Of a stretch of DNA of 64,000 nt, positions 17,540-27,026 are shown piece by piece. Source of the stretch: Actinomadura cremea (lineage in GTDB: Bacteria > Actinomycetota > Actinomycetes > Streptosporangiales > Streptosporangiaceae); NCBI RefSeq assembly GCF_014648495.1, contig NZ_BMRF01000020.1, forward strand, positions 1 through 64,000, written 5' to 3'. The stretch's first letter is position 1. Every line of letters starts with the position of its first letter. The translations under genes were made by a program, and so were the position numbers. The notes under the pieces are model-generated. The model saw only the letters and a list, made by a program, of their open reading frames with translations, was not told the DNA's origin and did no database searches.

Positions 17540-18559
17540 TCAGCGGCGCCGCAGCGCCGGGTCGAGCAGCGCGGGCGGGGTGTCGAACTTCTCGTGCGCG
17601 GCGAGGTCGGTGCCGGGGGCGACGATCGCGTCGATCGCGTCCAGCACGTCGGCGGGGAGCACGGTGTCCGCGGCGGCGAGCTGGGCGCGCAGGTGGTCGA
17701 GGGTGCGGGGGCCGACGAGCGCGGCGGTCACGGCGGGATGCGCGGTCACGAAGCCGAGCGCGAGCTGGATCATCGTCAGCCCCGCCTCGTCGGCGACCCC
17801 GGCCAGCCGCTCGACGGCGTCGAGCCGGGCCCGGTTGGCGGGGACGCCGAGGTCGAAGCGCTCCGGCAGGACCGCCGAGCGGTGGGTGGCGATCTCCCGG
17901 CCCTCCCGGACCGCGCCCGACAGCCAGCCGGACGCCAGCGGGCTCCACGCCAGCACGCCGAGCCCGTACTGCTCGCTCACGGGCAGCACGTCGGACTCGA
18001 TGCCGCGCTGCAGGATCGAGTAGCTGGGCTGCTCGGTGACGTAACGGCCGAGGTGGTGCTCGCGGGCCGACCACTGGGCCTGCACGATGCGGTGGGCGGG
18101 GAAGGTCGAGGAGCCGAAGTACCGGATCTTGCCCGCGCGCCGAAGGTCGGTCAGCGCCGACAGCGTCTCCTCGTCGCTCGTCGTGGGGTCCCAGCGGTGG
18201 ATCTGGTAGAGGTCGACGTGGTCGACGCCGAGACGGCGCAGGCTGTCGTCCAGCGCGGTGAACAGCCAGCGGCGCGAACCGCCCCGGCGGTTGCGCTCGT
18301 CCCCCATCGGCATGCTCGCCTTCGTGGCGAGCACGATGTCGTCGCGGCGTCCGGCGATGGCCTTGCCGACCATCTCCTCCGAGCCGCCCTGGCTGTACAT
18401 GTCGGCGGTGTCGATCAGGTTGACGCCGCCCTCGAGCGCGGCGTCGACGATGGCGGTCGCCTCGTCCTGGGTGGTGCGCCCGATCGCGCCGAAGTTCATC
18501 GCGCCGAGCGCGAGGGCACTGACCTGGACGCCCGTCCGACCCAGTGTGCGGTACTGCAT
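17540..18559 (-). CDS. Aldo/keto reductase
   Basis: A 339-residue TIM-barrel NADPH oxidoreductase. The catalytic Asp and Tyr are in LIDTADMYSQGGSE, the Lys in VLATKASMPMGD, and the His in YQIHRWDP. The C-terminal cofactor motif around ALVGPRTLDHLRAQL is intact. It belongs to the YajO/general-stress AKR branch, which reduces aldehydes and ketones; the natural substrate is unknown. AAAGGAA precedes the ATG. It diverges from a TetR gene across a 132-bp region with a clear two-fold operator, so it is probably repressed by that regulator. A 175-bp gap with nothing recognisable separates it from the DoxX-like gene. Confidence 0.88.
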   Translation of the reverse strand: MQYRTLGRTGVQVSALALGAMNFGAIGRTTQDEATAIVDAALEGGVNLIDTADMYSQGGSEEMVGKAIAGRRDDIVLATKASMPMGDERNRRGGSRRWLFTALDDSLRRLGVDHVDLYQIHRWDPTTSDEETLSALTDLRRAGKIRYFGSSTFPAHRIVQAQWSAREHHLGRYVTEQPSYSILQRGIESDVLPVSEQYGLGVLAWSPLASGWLSGAVREGREIATHRSAVLPERFDLGVPANRARLDAVERLAGVADEAGLTMIQLALGFVTAHPAVTAALVGPRTLDHLRAQLAAADTVLPADVLDAIDAIVAPGTDLAAHEKFDTPPALLDPALRRR

Positions 18560-18622
18560 GGTCGTGTTCCTTTCGAAGGCATGGCTTGGCCGCCGGCCTC
18601 CGCTCTGCCATCATGGGGAAAG

Positions 18623-18665
18623 CGGAACCGTGTCCCGTTTGACGATACGGAACACGGTCCCGTTT
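18623..18665. promoter_or_regulatory. TetR operator between divergent genes
   Basis: ACCGTGTCCCGT (18627) and ACGGAACACGGT (18647) form a 12-bp inverted repeat with one mismatch and an 8-bp spacer. Overlapping it are two 18-bp direct copies of CGGAAC-4N-TCCCGTTT, 25 bp apart. The site lies 27 bp before the TetR start and 64 bp before the reductase start. Confidence 0.65.
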
Positions 18666-18691
18666 AGCAAACCGCGGCAGTGGGGGGAACG

Positions 18692-19267
18692 ATGGACGAC
18701 GAGGGTGCGGCCCGGCCCAAGCGGGCGGACGCGCGGCGCAACAAGGAGACGCTGCTCGACGCGGCCGCCGCGGTGTTCGTCGAGTCGGGCGTGGACGCGC
18801 CGGTGCGCGACATCGCGGCGAAGGCGGGCGTCGGGACGGCGACGATCTACCGGCACTTCCCGACGCGGGCGGACCTGGTCATCGCCGTCTACCGGCACCA
18901 GGTCGAGTCGACCGCCGAGGCGGGCCCGGACCTCCTGCGGACCAGTTCGTCCCCCCACGCCGCCCTCGCGCGATGGATCGACCTCTTCGTCGACTTCCTG
19001 GTCACCAAGCACGGGCTCGCCGCCGCCCTGCAGTCCGACAGCGCGGGCTTCGAAACGCTGCACGCCTACTTCCTCGACCGCCTGGTGCCCGTGTGCGACC
19101 GGCTGCTCGAAGCCGCGGCTGCCGCGGGCGAGATCAACTCCGGCCCGGAGGCGTACGAGCTCATGCGCGGCGTCGGCAACCTCTGTATCGGCGCGGACAG
19201 CGACCCCCGCTACGACGCGCGCCGGCTGGTCGCGCTCCTCATCGCAGGGTTGCGCCGTCCGGCCTGA
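18692..19267 (+). CDS. TetR-family transcriptional regulator
   Basis: A 191-residue repressor-type regulator. The N-terminal HTH (about 15-60) has KETLLDAAAAVFVESG, DIAAKAGVGTATIYRHFPTR; the C-terminal ligand domain (about 75-190) is helical with LVTKHGLAAALQSDSAGFE. This is the SACE_7040/TetR_C arrangement common in actinomycetes. ATG at 18692 is taken because GGGGGGAA precedes it; a GTG four codons earlier is possible. The operator in the shared promoter suggests it represses the divergent aldo/keto reductase and itself. Confidence 0.88.
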   Translation: MDDEGAARPKRADARRNKETLLDAAAAVFVESGVDAPVRDIAAKAGVGTATIYRHFPTRADLVIAVYRHQVESTAEAGPDLLRTSSSPHAALARWIDLFVDFLVTKHGLAAALQSDSAGFETLHAYFLDRLVPVCDRLLEAAAAAGEINSGPEAYELMRGVGNLCIGADSDPRYDARRLVALLIAGLRRPA

Positions 19268-19284
19268 CCCCCGGGAAGGACCAA

Positions 19285-19321
19285 CGGGCCCGTCCACCGC
19301 GGGTCGCGGCGGACGGGCCCG
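19285..19321. terminator. Bidirectional terminator
   Basis: CGGGCCCGTCC and GGACGGGCCCG make a perfect 11-bp stem between the convergent TetR and MFS stop codons. Confidence 0.75.
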
Positions 19322-19332
19322 GAACGAGCGCG

Positions 19333-20805
19333 TCAGCGCAGGCTCTCGACCTGCTCGGGCACGGCCTCGGCGCCGGCCGCGGCGTGCTTGCCGCGGGCGG
19401 CGGACCGGGCGGCGGGGATCGCCGCCGCGATCAGCGCCGCGACCAGGGCGACGCCGCAGCCGCCCAGCAGGGCGACCCGGAAGCCGTTCTCGGAGGCGAT
19501 CGTGTGGCCGCCCGTCGTGACGGTCATCTCCGCCAGCACCACGCCGACGGCGGCGGCGCCGATCGAGGTCCCGAGCGAGCGCATGAGCGTGTTGAACGCG
19601 TTGGCGGCGGCGCTCTCCTCCGGCGGGACCGAGCCGAGGATCAGCGCGGGCATGGCGCCGTAGGCCAGCCCCACCCCGCTGTTGATGATCATGAGGCCGA
19701 CCATGAGGCCCCACGCCGTCCCCATCAGGCCCAGCATGGCGCCGTACCCGGCCGCCAGCACCAGGATGCCGCTGACCAGGGTGAACTTCGGGCCGCGCAC
19801 GTTGGTGAGGCGGCCGCCGAGCGGCGAGACGATCATCATCATGACGCCGCCGGGCGCCATCCACAGGCCCGCCGCGAGCATCGACTGGCCGAGTCCGTAG
19901 CCGGTCGCCTCGGGGAACTGGAGGAGCTGCGGGACCACCAGCATGGCGGAGTACATGCCGACCCCGACGAAGATGGACGCCGCGTTCGTCAGCAGCGTCC
20001 GCGGGCGCGCCGTGCTGCGCAGGTCGACGATCGGCTCGCGCGTCCGCAGCTCCCACGCGCCCCACGCGAGCAGGGCCGCGACGGCGACGGCGAACAGGGC
20101 GACCGTCGTCGCCGAGCCCCAGCCCCAGTCGCCGCCCTTGGACAGGGCCAGCAGGAAGGAGACCAGCCCGATGGCGAGGCCGATCGCCCCGACCACGTCG
20201 AACCGCTGCCCCTTCGCGGCGGCCGGCACGGACGGGACCAGGAACCAGATCATGGTGGCGATGACCAGGGCGAGGACGGCCGAGGCCCAGAAGAGCACGC
20301 GCCAGCTCGCGAACTCGGCGACCGCCGCGGCGATCGGCAGGCCGAGCCCGCCGCCGATGCCCATCGACGCGCTGACCAGCGCGATCGACGTGCTGAGCTT
20401 CTCCGTCGGGACGACGTCGCGCAGCAGGGCGATGCCGAGCGGCACCATGCCCATCCCCACGCCCTGCAGCCCGCGTCCGATGATCATCGGGACCACCGAG
20501 GACGACAGCGCGCACACGACCGAGCCCAGCACCAGCGGCACCGAGCAGGCCAGCAGCATCGTGCGCTTGCCCAGCAGGTCGCCGAGGCGTCCGGACACCG
20601 GCACGCAGACCGCACCGGCCAGCAGGGTCACGGTGACCACCCAGGCGGCGTTGGACGGCGTGGTGCCCAGGATCTTCGGCAGGTCCGCGATGAGCGGCGT
20701 CACCAGCGTCTGCATGATGGCGGCGGTCGTGCCCGCCAGGGCGAGCGTGGCGACCACGCCTCCCCCACCGGCCGGAACCCGGCCCGTGGGCAGGGAATCT
20801 TGCAT
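19333..20805 (-). CDS. MFS drug-efflux transporter, DHA2-like
   Basis: A 490-residue membrane protein with about 14 hydrophobic helices, the count of the DHA2 (14-TMS) drug:H+ antiporter family. Motif A is visible as GRLGDLLGKRTMLL, and helix 5 contains the antiporter-type Gly/Pro-rich GIGGGLGLPIAAAV. The Ala/Glu-rich C-terminal tail is cytoplasmic. The ATG at 20805 follows GAGGAG; upstream in-frame codons lie in the AT-rich promoter. It diverges from a MarR-type regulator, the usual arrangement for an inducible multidrug exporter. Substrates are unknown. Confidence 0.88.
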   Translation of the reverse strand: MQDSLPTGRVPAGGGGVVATLALAGTTAAIMQTLVTPLIADLPKILGTTPSNAAWVVTVTLLAGAVCVPVSGRLGDLLGKRTMLLACSVPLVLGSVVCALSSSVVPMIIGRGLQGVGMGMVPLGIALLRDVVPTEKLSTSIALVSASMGIGGGLGLPIAAAVAEFASWRVLFWASAVLALVIATMIWFLVPSVPAAAKGQRFDVVGAIGLAIGLVSFLLALSKGGDWGWGSATTVALFAVAVAALLAWGAWELRTREPIVDLRSTARPRTLLTNAASIFVGVGMYSAMLVVPQLLQFPEATGYGLGQSMLAAGLWMAPGGVMMMIVSPLGGRLTNVRGPKFTLVSGILVLAAGYGAMLGLMGTAWGLMVGLMIINSGVGLAYGAMPALILGSVPPEESAAANAFNTLMRSLGTSIGAAAVGVVLAEMTVTTGGHTIASENGFRVALLGGCGVALVAALIAAAIPAARSAARGKHAAAGAEAVPEQVESLR

Positions 20806-20884
20806 CAAGGAGCTCCTCGACTGAGTGTCGCTGTTCGGGACTCGACGCGGGTCCGAGGTCGCACACCCGGACACGAATATGCAT

Positions 20885-20914
20885 CGTACATATCGACTGT
20901 ACCGTACATAGAAT
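20885..20914. promoter_or_regulatory. MarR operator/promoter in the MFS-MarR intergenic region
   Basis: TGTACCGTACA (20898-20908) is an 11-bp palindrome, and CGTACATA occurs twice 18 bp apart (20885 and 20903). The patch is the most AT-rich of the 188-bp divergent region. TAGAAT at 20909 could be the -10 of the MarR gene. It is a likely binding site for the MarR protein. Confidence 0.5.
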
Positions 20915-20993
20915 GTGGCGACTGCACATCTGCATGGGATGATGGTCACAGGCAAGGGACGTCCGGACGTGGACGGAAGGAGACGGACGGCAC

Positions 20994-21434
20994 ATGACCC
21001 GCCCCACCTACGAGGTCGAGTACGAGCAGATGCTGCTCAGCCGTCACGAGCTGCTGCGCCAGCGCCCCCGCACCGTGGATCGCAGCGCCTACGTCCTGCT
21101 CAGCCGCATCCGCGTCCAGGGGCCGATGTCGATCGGCGAGCTGAGCGACGCCTTCGGCCTGGACGCCTCCACGCTGAACCGGCAGACGGCGGCGGCGATG
21201 CGGGCGGGGCTCGTCGAGCGCATCGCCGACCCGTCCGGCGGCATCGCCCGCAAGTTCCGCATCACCGACACGGGAATGCGCCTGCTCGACGAGGAGCGCG
21301 ACAGCATCGTGCGCAGCCTCGACAGGGTCATGGCCGGCTGGAGCGACGAGGACATCTCCACCTTCGCCTCCTACCTGCGGCGCTTCAACCGCGACATCGA
21401 GACCCTGTCCGGGCGCCCCTGGCCGCGCCCCTGA
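20994..21434 (+). CDS. MarR-family transcriptional regulator
   Basis: A 146-residue winged-helix regulator: MSIGELSDAFGLDASTLNRQTAAAMRAGLVER is the recognition region (quoted across two helices), and a wing follows at DPSGGIARKFRITDTG. N- and C-terminal helices form the dimer interface. MarR proteins usually repress a neighbouring transporter until a small phenolic or lipophilic ligand binds. The divergent MFS exporter and the palindrome between the two genes fit that model. GGAAGGAG lies about 15 bases before the ATG. Confidence 0.88.
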   Translation: MTRPTYEVEYEQMLLSRHELLRQRPRTVDRSAYVLLSRIRVQGPMSIGELSDAFGLDASTLNRQTAAAMRAGLVERIADPSGGIARKFRITDTGMRLLDEERDSIVRSLDRVMAGWSDEDISTFASYLRRFNRDIETLSGRPWPRP

Positions 21435-21481
21435 CGCACGGACGGGCCGCGCCCCCGGGGGAGCGCGGCCGATGCGTCCGG

Positions 21482-21838
21482 TCAGGTGCGCTTGGCGTAC
21501 TCGCCGATGCCTCCGGCGAAGTCGAAGACCACGCAGGCCTCGTCGCCGACGACCCAGGCGTCGTGGCCGGGCGACACCACGAACGCGTCGCCGGGACCGG
21601 CCTCGTCCTCGGTGCCGTCCTCCATGCGGATGTGGATCATGCCCTTGACGACGTAGCCGTTGTGGTGGACCTGGCACAGGTCCGTGCCCGCGATGTCCTT
21701 CACCGACTCCGTCCAGCGCCAGCCGGGCTCGAACGTCGCCCTGCCGAAGACCAGCCCCGGCATCTCGACGACCTCCAGGTGCCCGTTGGGGAAGTCGCGT
21801 CGCTCGTCCGGCTTCTCGATGCTCTTGACCTCGATCAT
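21482..21838 (-). CDS. Cupin-domain protein
   Basis: A 118-residue single-domain beta barrel. Cupin motif 1 is recognisable in QVHHNGYVVKGMIHIRMEDG (metal-binding His pair and Glu-like position), and motif 2 is reduced to SPGHDAWVVGDE. The length suits a small metal-binding cupin that acts as an enzyme or ligand sensor; nothing fixes its substrate. AAAGGGGG precedes the ATG at 21838. It is convergent with the MarR gene, with a short inverted repeat (CGGCCGC..GCGCGGCC) between them. Confidence 0.75.
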   Translation of the reverse strand: MIEVKSIEKPDERRDFPNGHLEVVEMPGLVFGRATFEPGWRWTESVKDIAGTDLCQVHHNGYVVKGMIHIRMEDGTEDEAGPGDAFVVSPGHDAWVVGDEACVVFDFAGGIGEYAKRT

Positions 21839-21922
21839 GATGGCCCCCTTTCCATCATCGCCTCCCACGTTTCTCCTGTATCGGAGCGGACGCAAGAAAG
21901 CGGGCGTAGATCCCTGCGGCCG

Positions 21923-22702
21923 TCAGGGGATCGGAAGGCGGACGCCCCGGCCGTCCTCGGCCGCGCGCAGTTCGAGGGAGCGCGGGGCGAAGCCGCGCGG
22001 GACGTCGAACACGAGGGTGCCCCGGACGGACGCGCCCGCCCGCAGGGTCCAGGACGTCCGGAACCGGCGGCCCGCGGCGAGCGTCACGCCCCGGTGGTCG
22101 CCGTCCTCGCCGCGCAGCCGCTGCACACGGGCCTCGACGCGCGCCTCCGTCGCGCCGGTGTTGGCCGCGGTCAGCCGCACCAGGCACATCGTCCCCTCGA
22201 TCCGGAGCTTCTTCGTCTTCCCACCGCATTCGGGCGCGGACGCGCTGAACCGGAGATCGCCGTCCATCACCGGGGCGTCGAGGGCCCCCGGGACCGGACG
22301 GCCGAGGTACTGGCGGACCGCGAAACCACCGGCCCCGACCCCGGCCACGAGGAGCAGCACGAGAAAGGTCAGGGCATAACGGGGCCCGGCCGTCCGCCGA
22401 CCGGCCAGGCGAATGTCACGAATGGCGAGCCAGCCGATCTGCAGGGTGACGAGCAGATCGACGATGCCGATCAGGGGAAGCAGCCATTCGGCGGCCGCCC
22501 GGCGGTAACTGGTGGTGATCAGCAGAATGACGAATGCCGCGAGGACCTGCACCCCGACGATCGCCGCGAACGCCTGCAGCACGCGCCGCACGACCCCGAT
22601 GGGCGGCGGGCTCGCCTCCATCGGCCGCTCGACGAAGGGCCACCCGTCCGGCCCGACCGGATCAGGCCGCGTGATCTGGGGATTCGACACCCGCCGCAGC
22701 AT
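21923..22702 (-). CDS. Membrane protein with DUF4352-like C-terminal domain
   Basis: About 259 residues. The cytoplasmic Pro-rich N-terminus is followed by three membrane helices (LQAFAAIVGVQVLAAFVILL, LLPLIGIVDLLVTLQIGWLA, YALTFLVLLLVAGVGAGGF). An extracytoplasmic Ig-like domain (about 165-259) then carries two Cys (APECGGK and TMCLVRL), which may form a disulphide, and resembles DUF4352. The start is uncertain: ATG 22702, TTG 22720 and a downstream GTG all lack a good ribosome site. Function is unknown. Confidence 0.6.
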   Translation of the reverse strand: MLRRVSNPQITRPDPVGPDGWPFVERPMEASPPPIGVVRRVLQAFAAIVGVQVLAAFVILLITTSYRRAAAEWLLPLIGIVDLLVTLQIGWLAIRDIRLAGRRTAGPRYALTFLVLLLVAGVGAGGFAVRQYLGRPVPGALDAPVMDGDLRFSASAPECGGKTKKLRIEGTMCLVRLTAANTGATEARVEARVQRLRGEDGDHRGVTLAAGRRFRTSWTLRAGASVRGTLVFDVPRGFAPRSLELRAAEDGRGVRLPIP

Positions 22703-22916
22703 ACGTGCCACTTGCGACAAGATCGACGATCATTCAGTTTCGGTCAGCGCATATCAACGAAACCAAGGAGTCCCATTCGACCGATCCCCACGAAGCACTC
22801 GACCAGAAAAGCGCCGCAACGCCCCCGGCCCCTTCTATGCCGCGAATGGTGCCGATTCCGAGTGGAGCGGAGACGCCCGTCCGCTCCACCGGGCCCACCA
22901 CAACGGCCGGGGCGGA

Positions 22917-23651
22917 TCAGATGGTCTCGACTCCGGAGCGGGCGGTGATCTCGCCGACGCGGTTGTACTGGTCGAACTCGACGCCGACCGTGAAGTCGGG
23001 GCCGGTGATGGTGAGCTTGGCGTGGTCGGGGGTGAACGCGGCGCCGAGCCCCCGGCGCCGGGCGTAGCTGTGGTAGGCACGGCGGTGGTCGTTCAGCGGG
23101 AGCTCGGCGAGGGCCTGCTGGAGGACGCGCATGACGCGCGGGAACTCGGGCGGCGGGAGCCGGAACTCGGGGTGCTCGAGGAGGAAGGCGGCGCGGGTGC
23201 CCGCGCCGACGTCGGCGTGGTACGAGGTCCAGCACCCCGAGACGGCCTTGGCCGCGTCCAGCAGCGCCCCGGTGACGCGGGCGGGCTCGAACCGCGGTTC
23301 GGCGGGGCCGCCCGGCAGCGCGTCGAACGGGACCTCGGCGGACGCGAGCTGCGGGATGCCGTGCCGCTGGCCGAAGTCGCGGACCCGGGCGGAGTGGGCG
23401 ATGAGCGGCTCCGGGTATCCGGCGGGGTTCGCCCACGCCCACAGCCACGACTGCGGGCCGGGGGCCGCGCTGCCGAGCAGGTGAACGCGGCTGCAGACGA
23501 TCTCGCGGCTCCCGCTGAACACGAACCGCTGCGCCTGCAGGTCGACGTTCCAGCTGTGGTCTCCGACGACCTCCTCCAGATGCACCTGGTGCTCGAGGGA
23601 GAGGATCGCCGCGTCGTCGAGCGCGTTGGCGAGTGTGATCACTTCGGACAT
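22917..23651 (-). CDS. DUF6882-like hypothetical protein
   Basis: A 244-residue soluble protein with Trp-rich motifs (GDHSWNVDLQAQRFVFSG, QSWLWAWANPAG) and a second repeat-like region ending DFTVGVEFDQYNRVGEI. These match the actinobacterial DUF6882 family as I recall it, whose function is unknown. There is no signal peptide or membrane segment. The ATG lacks a ribosome site but is preceded by TAGCCT seven bases upstream, so the transcript may be leaderless. It lies 49 bp downstream of the kinase gene. Confidence 0.6.
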   Translation of the reverse strand: MSEVITLANALDDAAILSLEHQVHLEEVVGDHSWNVDLQAQRFVFSGSREIVCSRVHLLGSAAPGPQSWLWAWANPAGYPEPLIAHSARVRDFGQRHGIPQLASAEVPFDALPGGPAEPRFEPARVTGALLDAAKAVSGCWTSYHADVGAGTRAAFLLEHPEFRLPPPEFPRVMRVLQQALAELPLNDHRRAYHSYARRRGLGAAFTPDHAKLTITGPDFTVGVEFDQYNRVGEITARSGVETI

Positions 23652-23658
23652 GACGGGC

Positions 23659-23664
23659 AGGCTA
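23659..23664 (-). promoter_or_regulatory. -10 element of a probable leaderless transcript
   Basis: Read on the minus strand, TAGCCT lies exactly 7 bp before the ATG at 23651 and there is no Shine-Dalgarno sequence, matching the TAnnnT-7-start pattern. Confidence 0.45.
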
Positions 23665-23699
23665 GCGGCACGAAGGGGTCTGACGTGGACGAATGCGGG

Positions 23700-25181
<1,482 letters not shown>

Positions 25182-25254
25182 AGGCCCTCCCACCGGTTCC
25201 GCGATTCCCCGGTGAACGCCACCGGCCCGGGGGTGCAGGCCCCGAGCGCCGAAC

Positions 25255-25446
25255 TTATCGGAGTGCCGTGCGACCCGCGCTCGGACGCCGGATGAGGCGG
25301 GCAGTCGATCCGGTCGCGTCGCGGTCGACGGCCTGGATGCGCGCGTCGAGCTGGTCGCCGGAGAACGGCTTGACCACGTAGTCGTCCGCGCCGGAGCGCA
25401 GCAGCCGGACGATCTCGTCGTCCTCGACCAACAGAACCATCGCCAT
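25255..25446 (-). pseudogene. Response-regulator receiver domain with internal deletion
   Basis: The reading frame begins VLLVEDDEIVRLLRS, the first strand and helix of a receiver with its acidic pair. It then jumps directly to GADDYVVKPFSGDQLDARI, the last strand, conserved Lys and final helix. About 70 residues that should lie between, including the phospho-accepting Asp and the switch Thr/Ser, are missing without loss of frame. No output domain follows; the frame ends after a further 25 residues at TAA. It cannot be phosphorylated, so I regard it as a relic left by an in-frame deletion. A 63-residue peptide could still be made. Confidence 0.65.
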
Positions 25447-25516
25447 GGCGGCCAAAATTGAACAATCCTCGCGTTCGCGGAGCGCACTCGGGATCGTCGG
25501 CCGGTCCGGCGTCCGG

Positions 25517-26053
25517 TCAGCGCGGGTCGTAGCCCTCGGCGACGAGCCGTTCGGCGATGTGCCCGTAGGCGGCCGGATCGGACGGGACGGACGTCGCCAG
25601 CCCGTCCACGTACCGGTTGTACATGCAGAACGCGGCGGCGATGAGCACCGTGTCGTGGATCTCCACGTCGGTCGCGCCGGCGGCGCGGGCGGCCTCCACG
25701 TGGGCCTCGCCGACCTCGCGTCCGCCCCGTTGCACGGCCCCGGCGATCGCCAGCAGCGCCCGCAGCCGCTCGGACACGGGCGCCGTGGACGGGTCGGCGT
25801 GCACCCGCTCGACCAGCGCCGCCCCGTCGGGCAGTTGCACGGCGGCGCAGGCGCTGTGGGTCGAGGCGCAGAAGCGGCACCCGTTCAGCTCCGACACGTA
25901 CGCGCCGATCAGCTCGCGCTCGCCGCGGTCCAGCGGGCCGGGGCCGCGCAGCAGCGTCTCGGCGAGCGTCGAGAGCGGTCCGGCCGTCTCCGGGCGGAAC
26001 AGCAGCAGTGAGGGGAGTCCCGGAATGCCGTCGTCCAGGTCGATGTGCGCCAC
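25517..26053 (-). CDS. AhpD-like peroxidase-related / carboxymuconolactone decarboxylase-family protein
   Basis: A 178-residue all-helical protein of the CMD/AhpD superfamily. The redox site is CRFCASTHS (CxxC followed by His), as in AhpD-type alkylhydroperoxidases; RERELIGAYVSELN precedes it, and VEIHDTVLIAAAFCMYNRYVDG follows in the second half. Such proteins reduce organic peroxides or act as disulphide relays. GTG at 26053 follows AGGCAGGA. A second AhpD-like gene lies at 30977. The gene is not obviously linked to its neighbours. Confidence 0.8.
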   Translation of the reverse strand: MAHIDLDDGIPGLPSLLLFRPETAGPLSTLAETLLRGPGPLDRGERELIGAYVSELNGCRFCASTHSACAAVQLPDGAALVERVHADPSTAPVSERLRALLAIAGAVQRGGREVGEAHVEAARAAGATDVEIHDTVLIAAAFCMYNRYVDGLATSVPSDPAAYGHIAERLVAEGYDPR

Positions 26054-26175
26054 GATCCTGCCTCTCGCCGGGCTTATCCGTATCGCCCAATACTGCCCCG
26101 GTTCGGGGCTGTTCCGGCAGACCCCCGACCATGACCGGTCATGCCGGAGACGGGGCTCGCCCCAGTCCCCGGCAC

Positions 26176-26973
26176 CTAGACGGTCGGCCCGCCGGCGAAT
26201 CCGTCCGCCAGACGCGCCACCTCGTCGTAGGTGGGCACGCCTGTTCGGGGAGCCTCGCCCGCGACGCCGAGCGCGGCGTTCACGGCGGCGTGCAGGGCGG
26301 CGCGGAACGGCAGCGAGCCGCAGCTGACCCGGCGGACGCCCAGGTCGGCCAGGCGCGCGTAGTCGGTACGGCCCGGCAGGTGCAGGACGTTCAGCGGGAC
26401 GCCGGCCTCCGCCACCACGGCGGCGATGTCCGCGTCGGCGGCGATGCCGGGCACGAACACGCCGTCGGCCCCCGCGTCCGCGTACGTCCGGACGCGCCGG
26501 AGCGTTTCGCCGAGCGAGGGACGGTCACCGCCGAGCCAGTACGTGTCGGTGCGGGCGTTCACGAACACGCCGGGCGCCGCCCGCTTCACCGCCTCGATGA
26601 CCCCGGCGTGGGCCCGCGGGGGCGCGAGGCCGCCGGGGCGCCCGTCCTCGACGTTCACCCCGGCGACCCCGGACGCGGCGAGTTCGGCCACCAGCGCCGC
26701 CACCTCGTCCGGACGGTCGGAGAAGCCGCCCTCGACGTCGACGCTGATCGGCACCGGCAGCCGGACGAGCCGCCGGGCCAGCGCGAGCGTCTCCGCGCGG
26801 GTGCCGCCCGCGGCGTCCGGTTTCCCGGCGGCCGCGGCCACGCCGAGGCTGGTGGTCCCGATCGCGGCGAACCCCGCCGCCGCCAGCGCCGCACCGGACG
26901 CGCAGTCCCACGCGTTCGGCAGCAGCAGCGGACGCCCGCCGCGATGCAGATCGTGAAAGTTCGTCGCCCCCAT
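26176..26973 (-). CDS. Isocitrate lyase/PEP mutase-family protein
   Basis: A 265-residue TIM-barrel protein of the PEP mutase/isocitrate lyase superfamily. The substrate loop LLLPNAWDCASGAALAAAG, the Mg-binding VDVEGGFSD, and VNVEDG are present, as is NARTD. The catalytic Cys-rich loop of true isocitrate lyase (KKCGH) is absent, so it is probably a C-C or P-C bond lyase such as an oxaloacetate- or methylisocitrate-like enzyme. The ATG lies 7 bp after a TACGGT motif (26981-26986) with no ribosome site, so the transcript is probably leaderless. Confidence 0.8.
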   Translation of the reverse strand: MGATNFHDLHRGGRPLLLPNAWDCASGAALAAAGFAAIGTTSLGVAAAAGKPDAAGGTRAETLALARRLVRLPVPISVDVEGGFSDRPDEVAALVAELAASGVAGVNVEDGRPGGLAPPRAHAGVIEAVKRAAPGVFVNARTDTYWLGGDRPSLGETLRRVRTYADAGADGVFVPGIAADADIAAVVAEAGVPLNVLHLPGRTDYARLADLGVRRVSCGSLPFRAALHAAVNAALGVAGEAPRTGVPTYDEVARLADGFAGGPTV

Positions 26974-26980
26974 GGCCCCG

Positions 26981-26986
26981 ACCGTA
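26981..26986 (-). promoter_or_regulatory. -10 element of a probable leaderless transcript
   Basis: On the minus strand TACGGT lies exactly 7 bp before the ATG of the PEP-mutase-family gene; the same hexamer and spacing recur before the DUF3017 gene at 61454. Confidence 0.45.
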
Positions 26987-27026
26987 GTCCCGGATCGTTT
27001 CGACGGGCGCCGAAGTACGGACCGTG

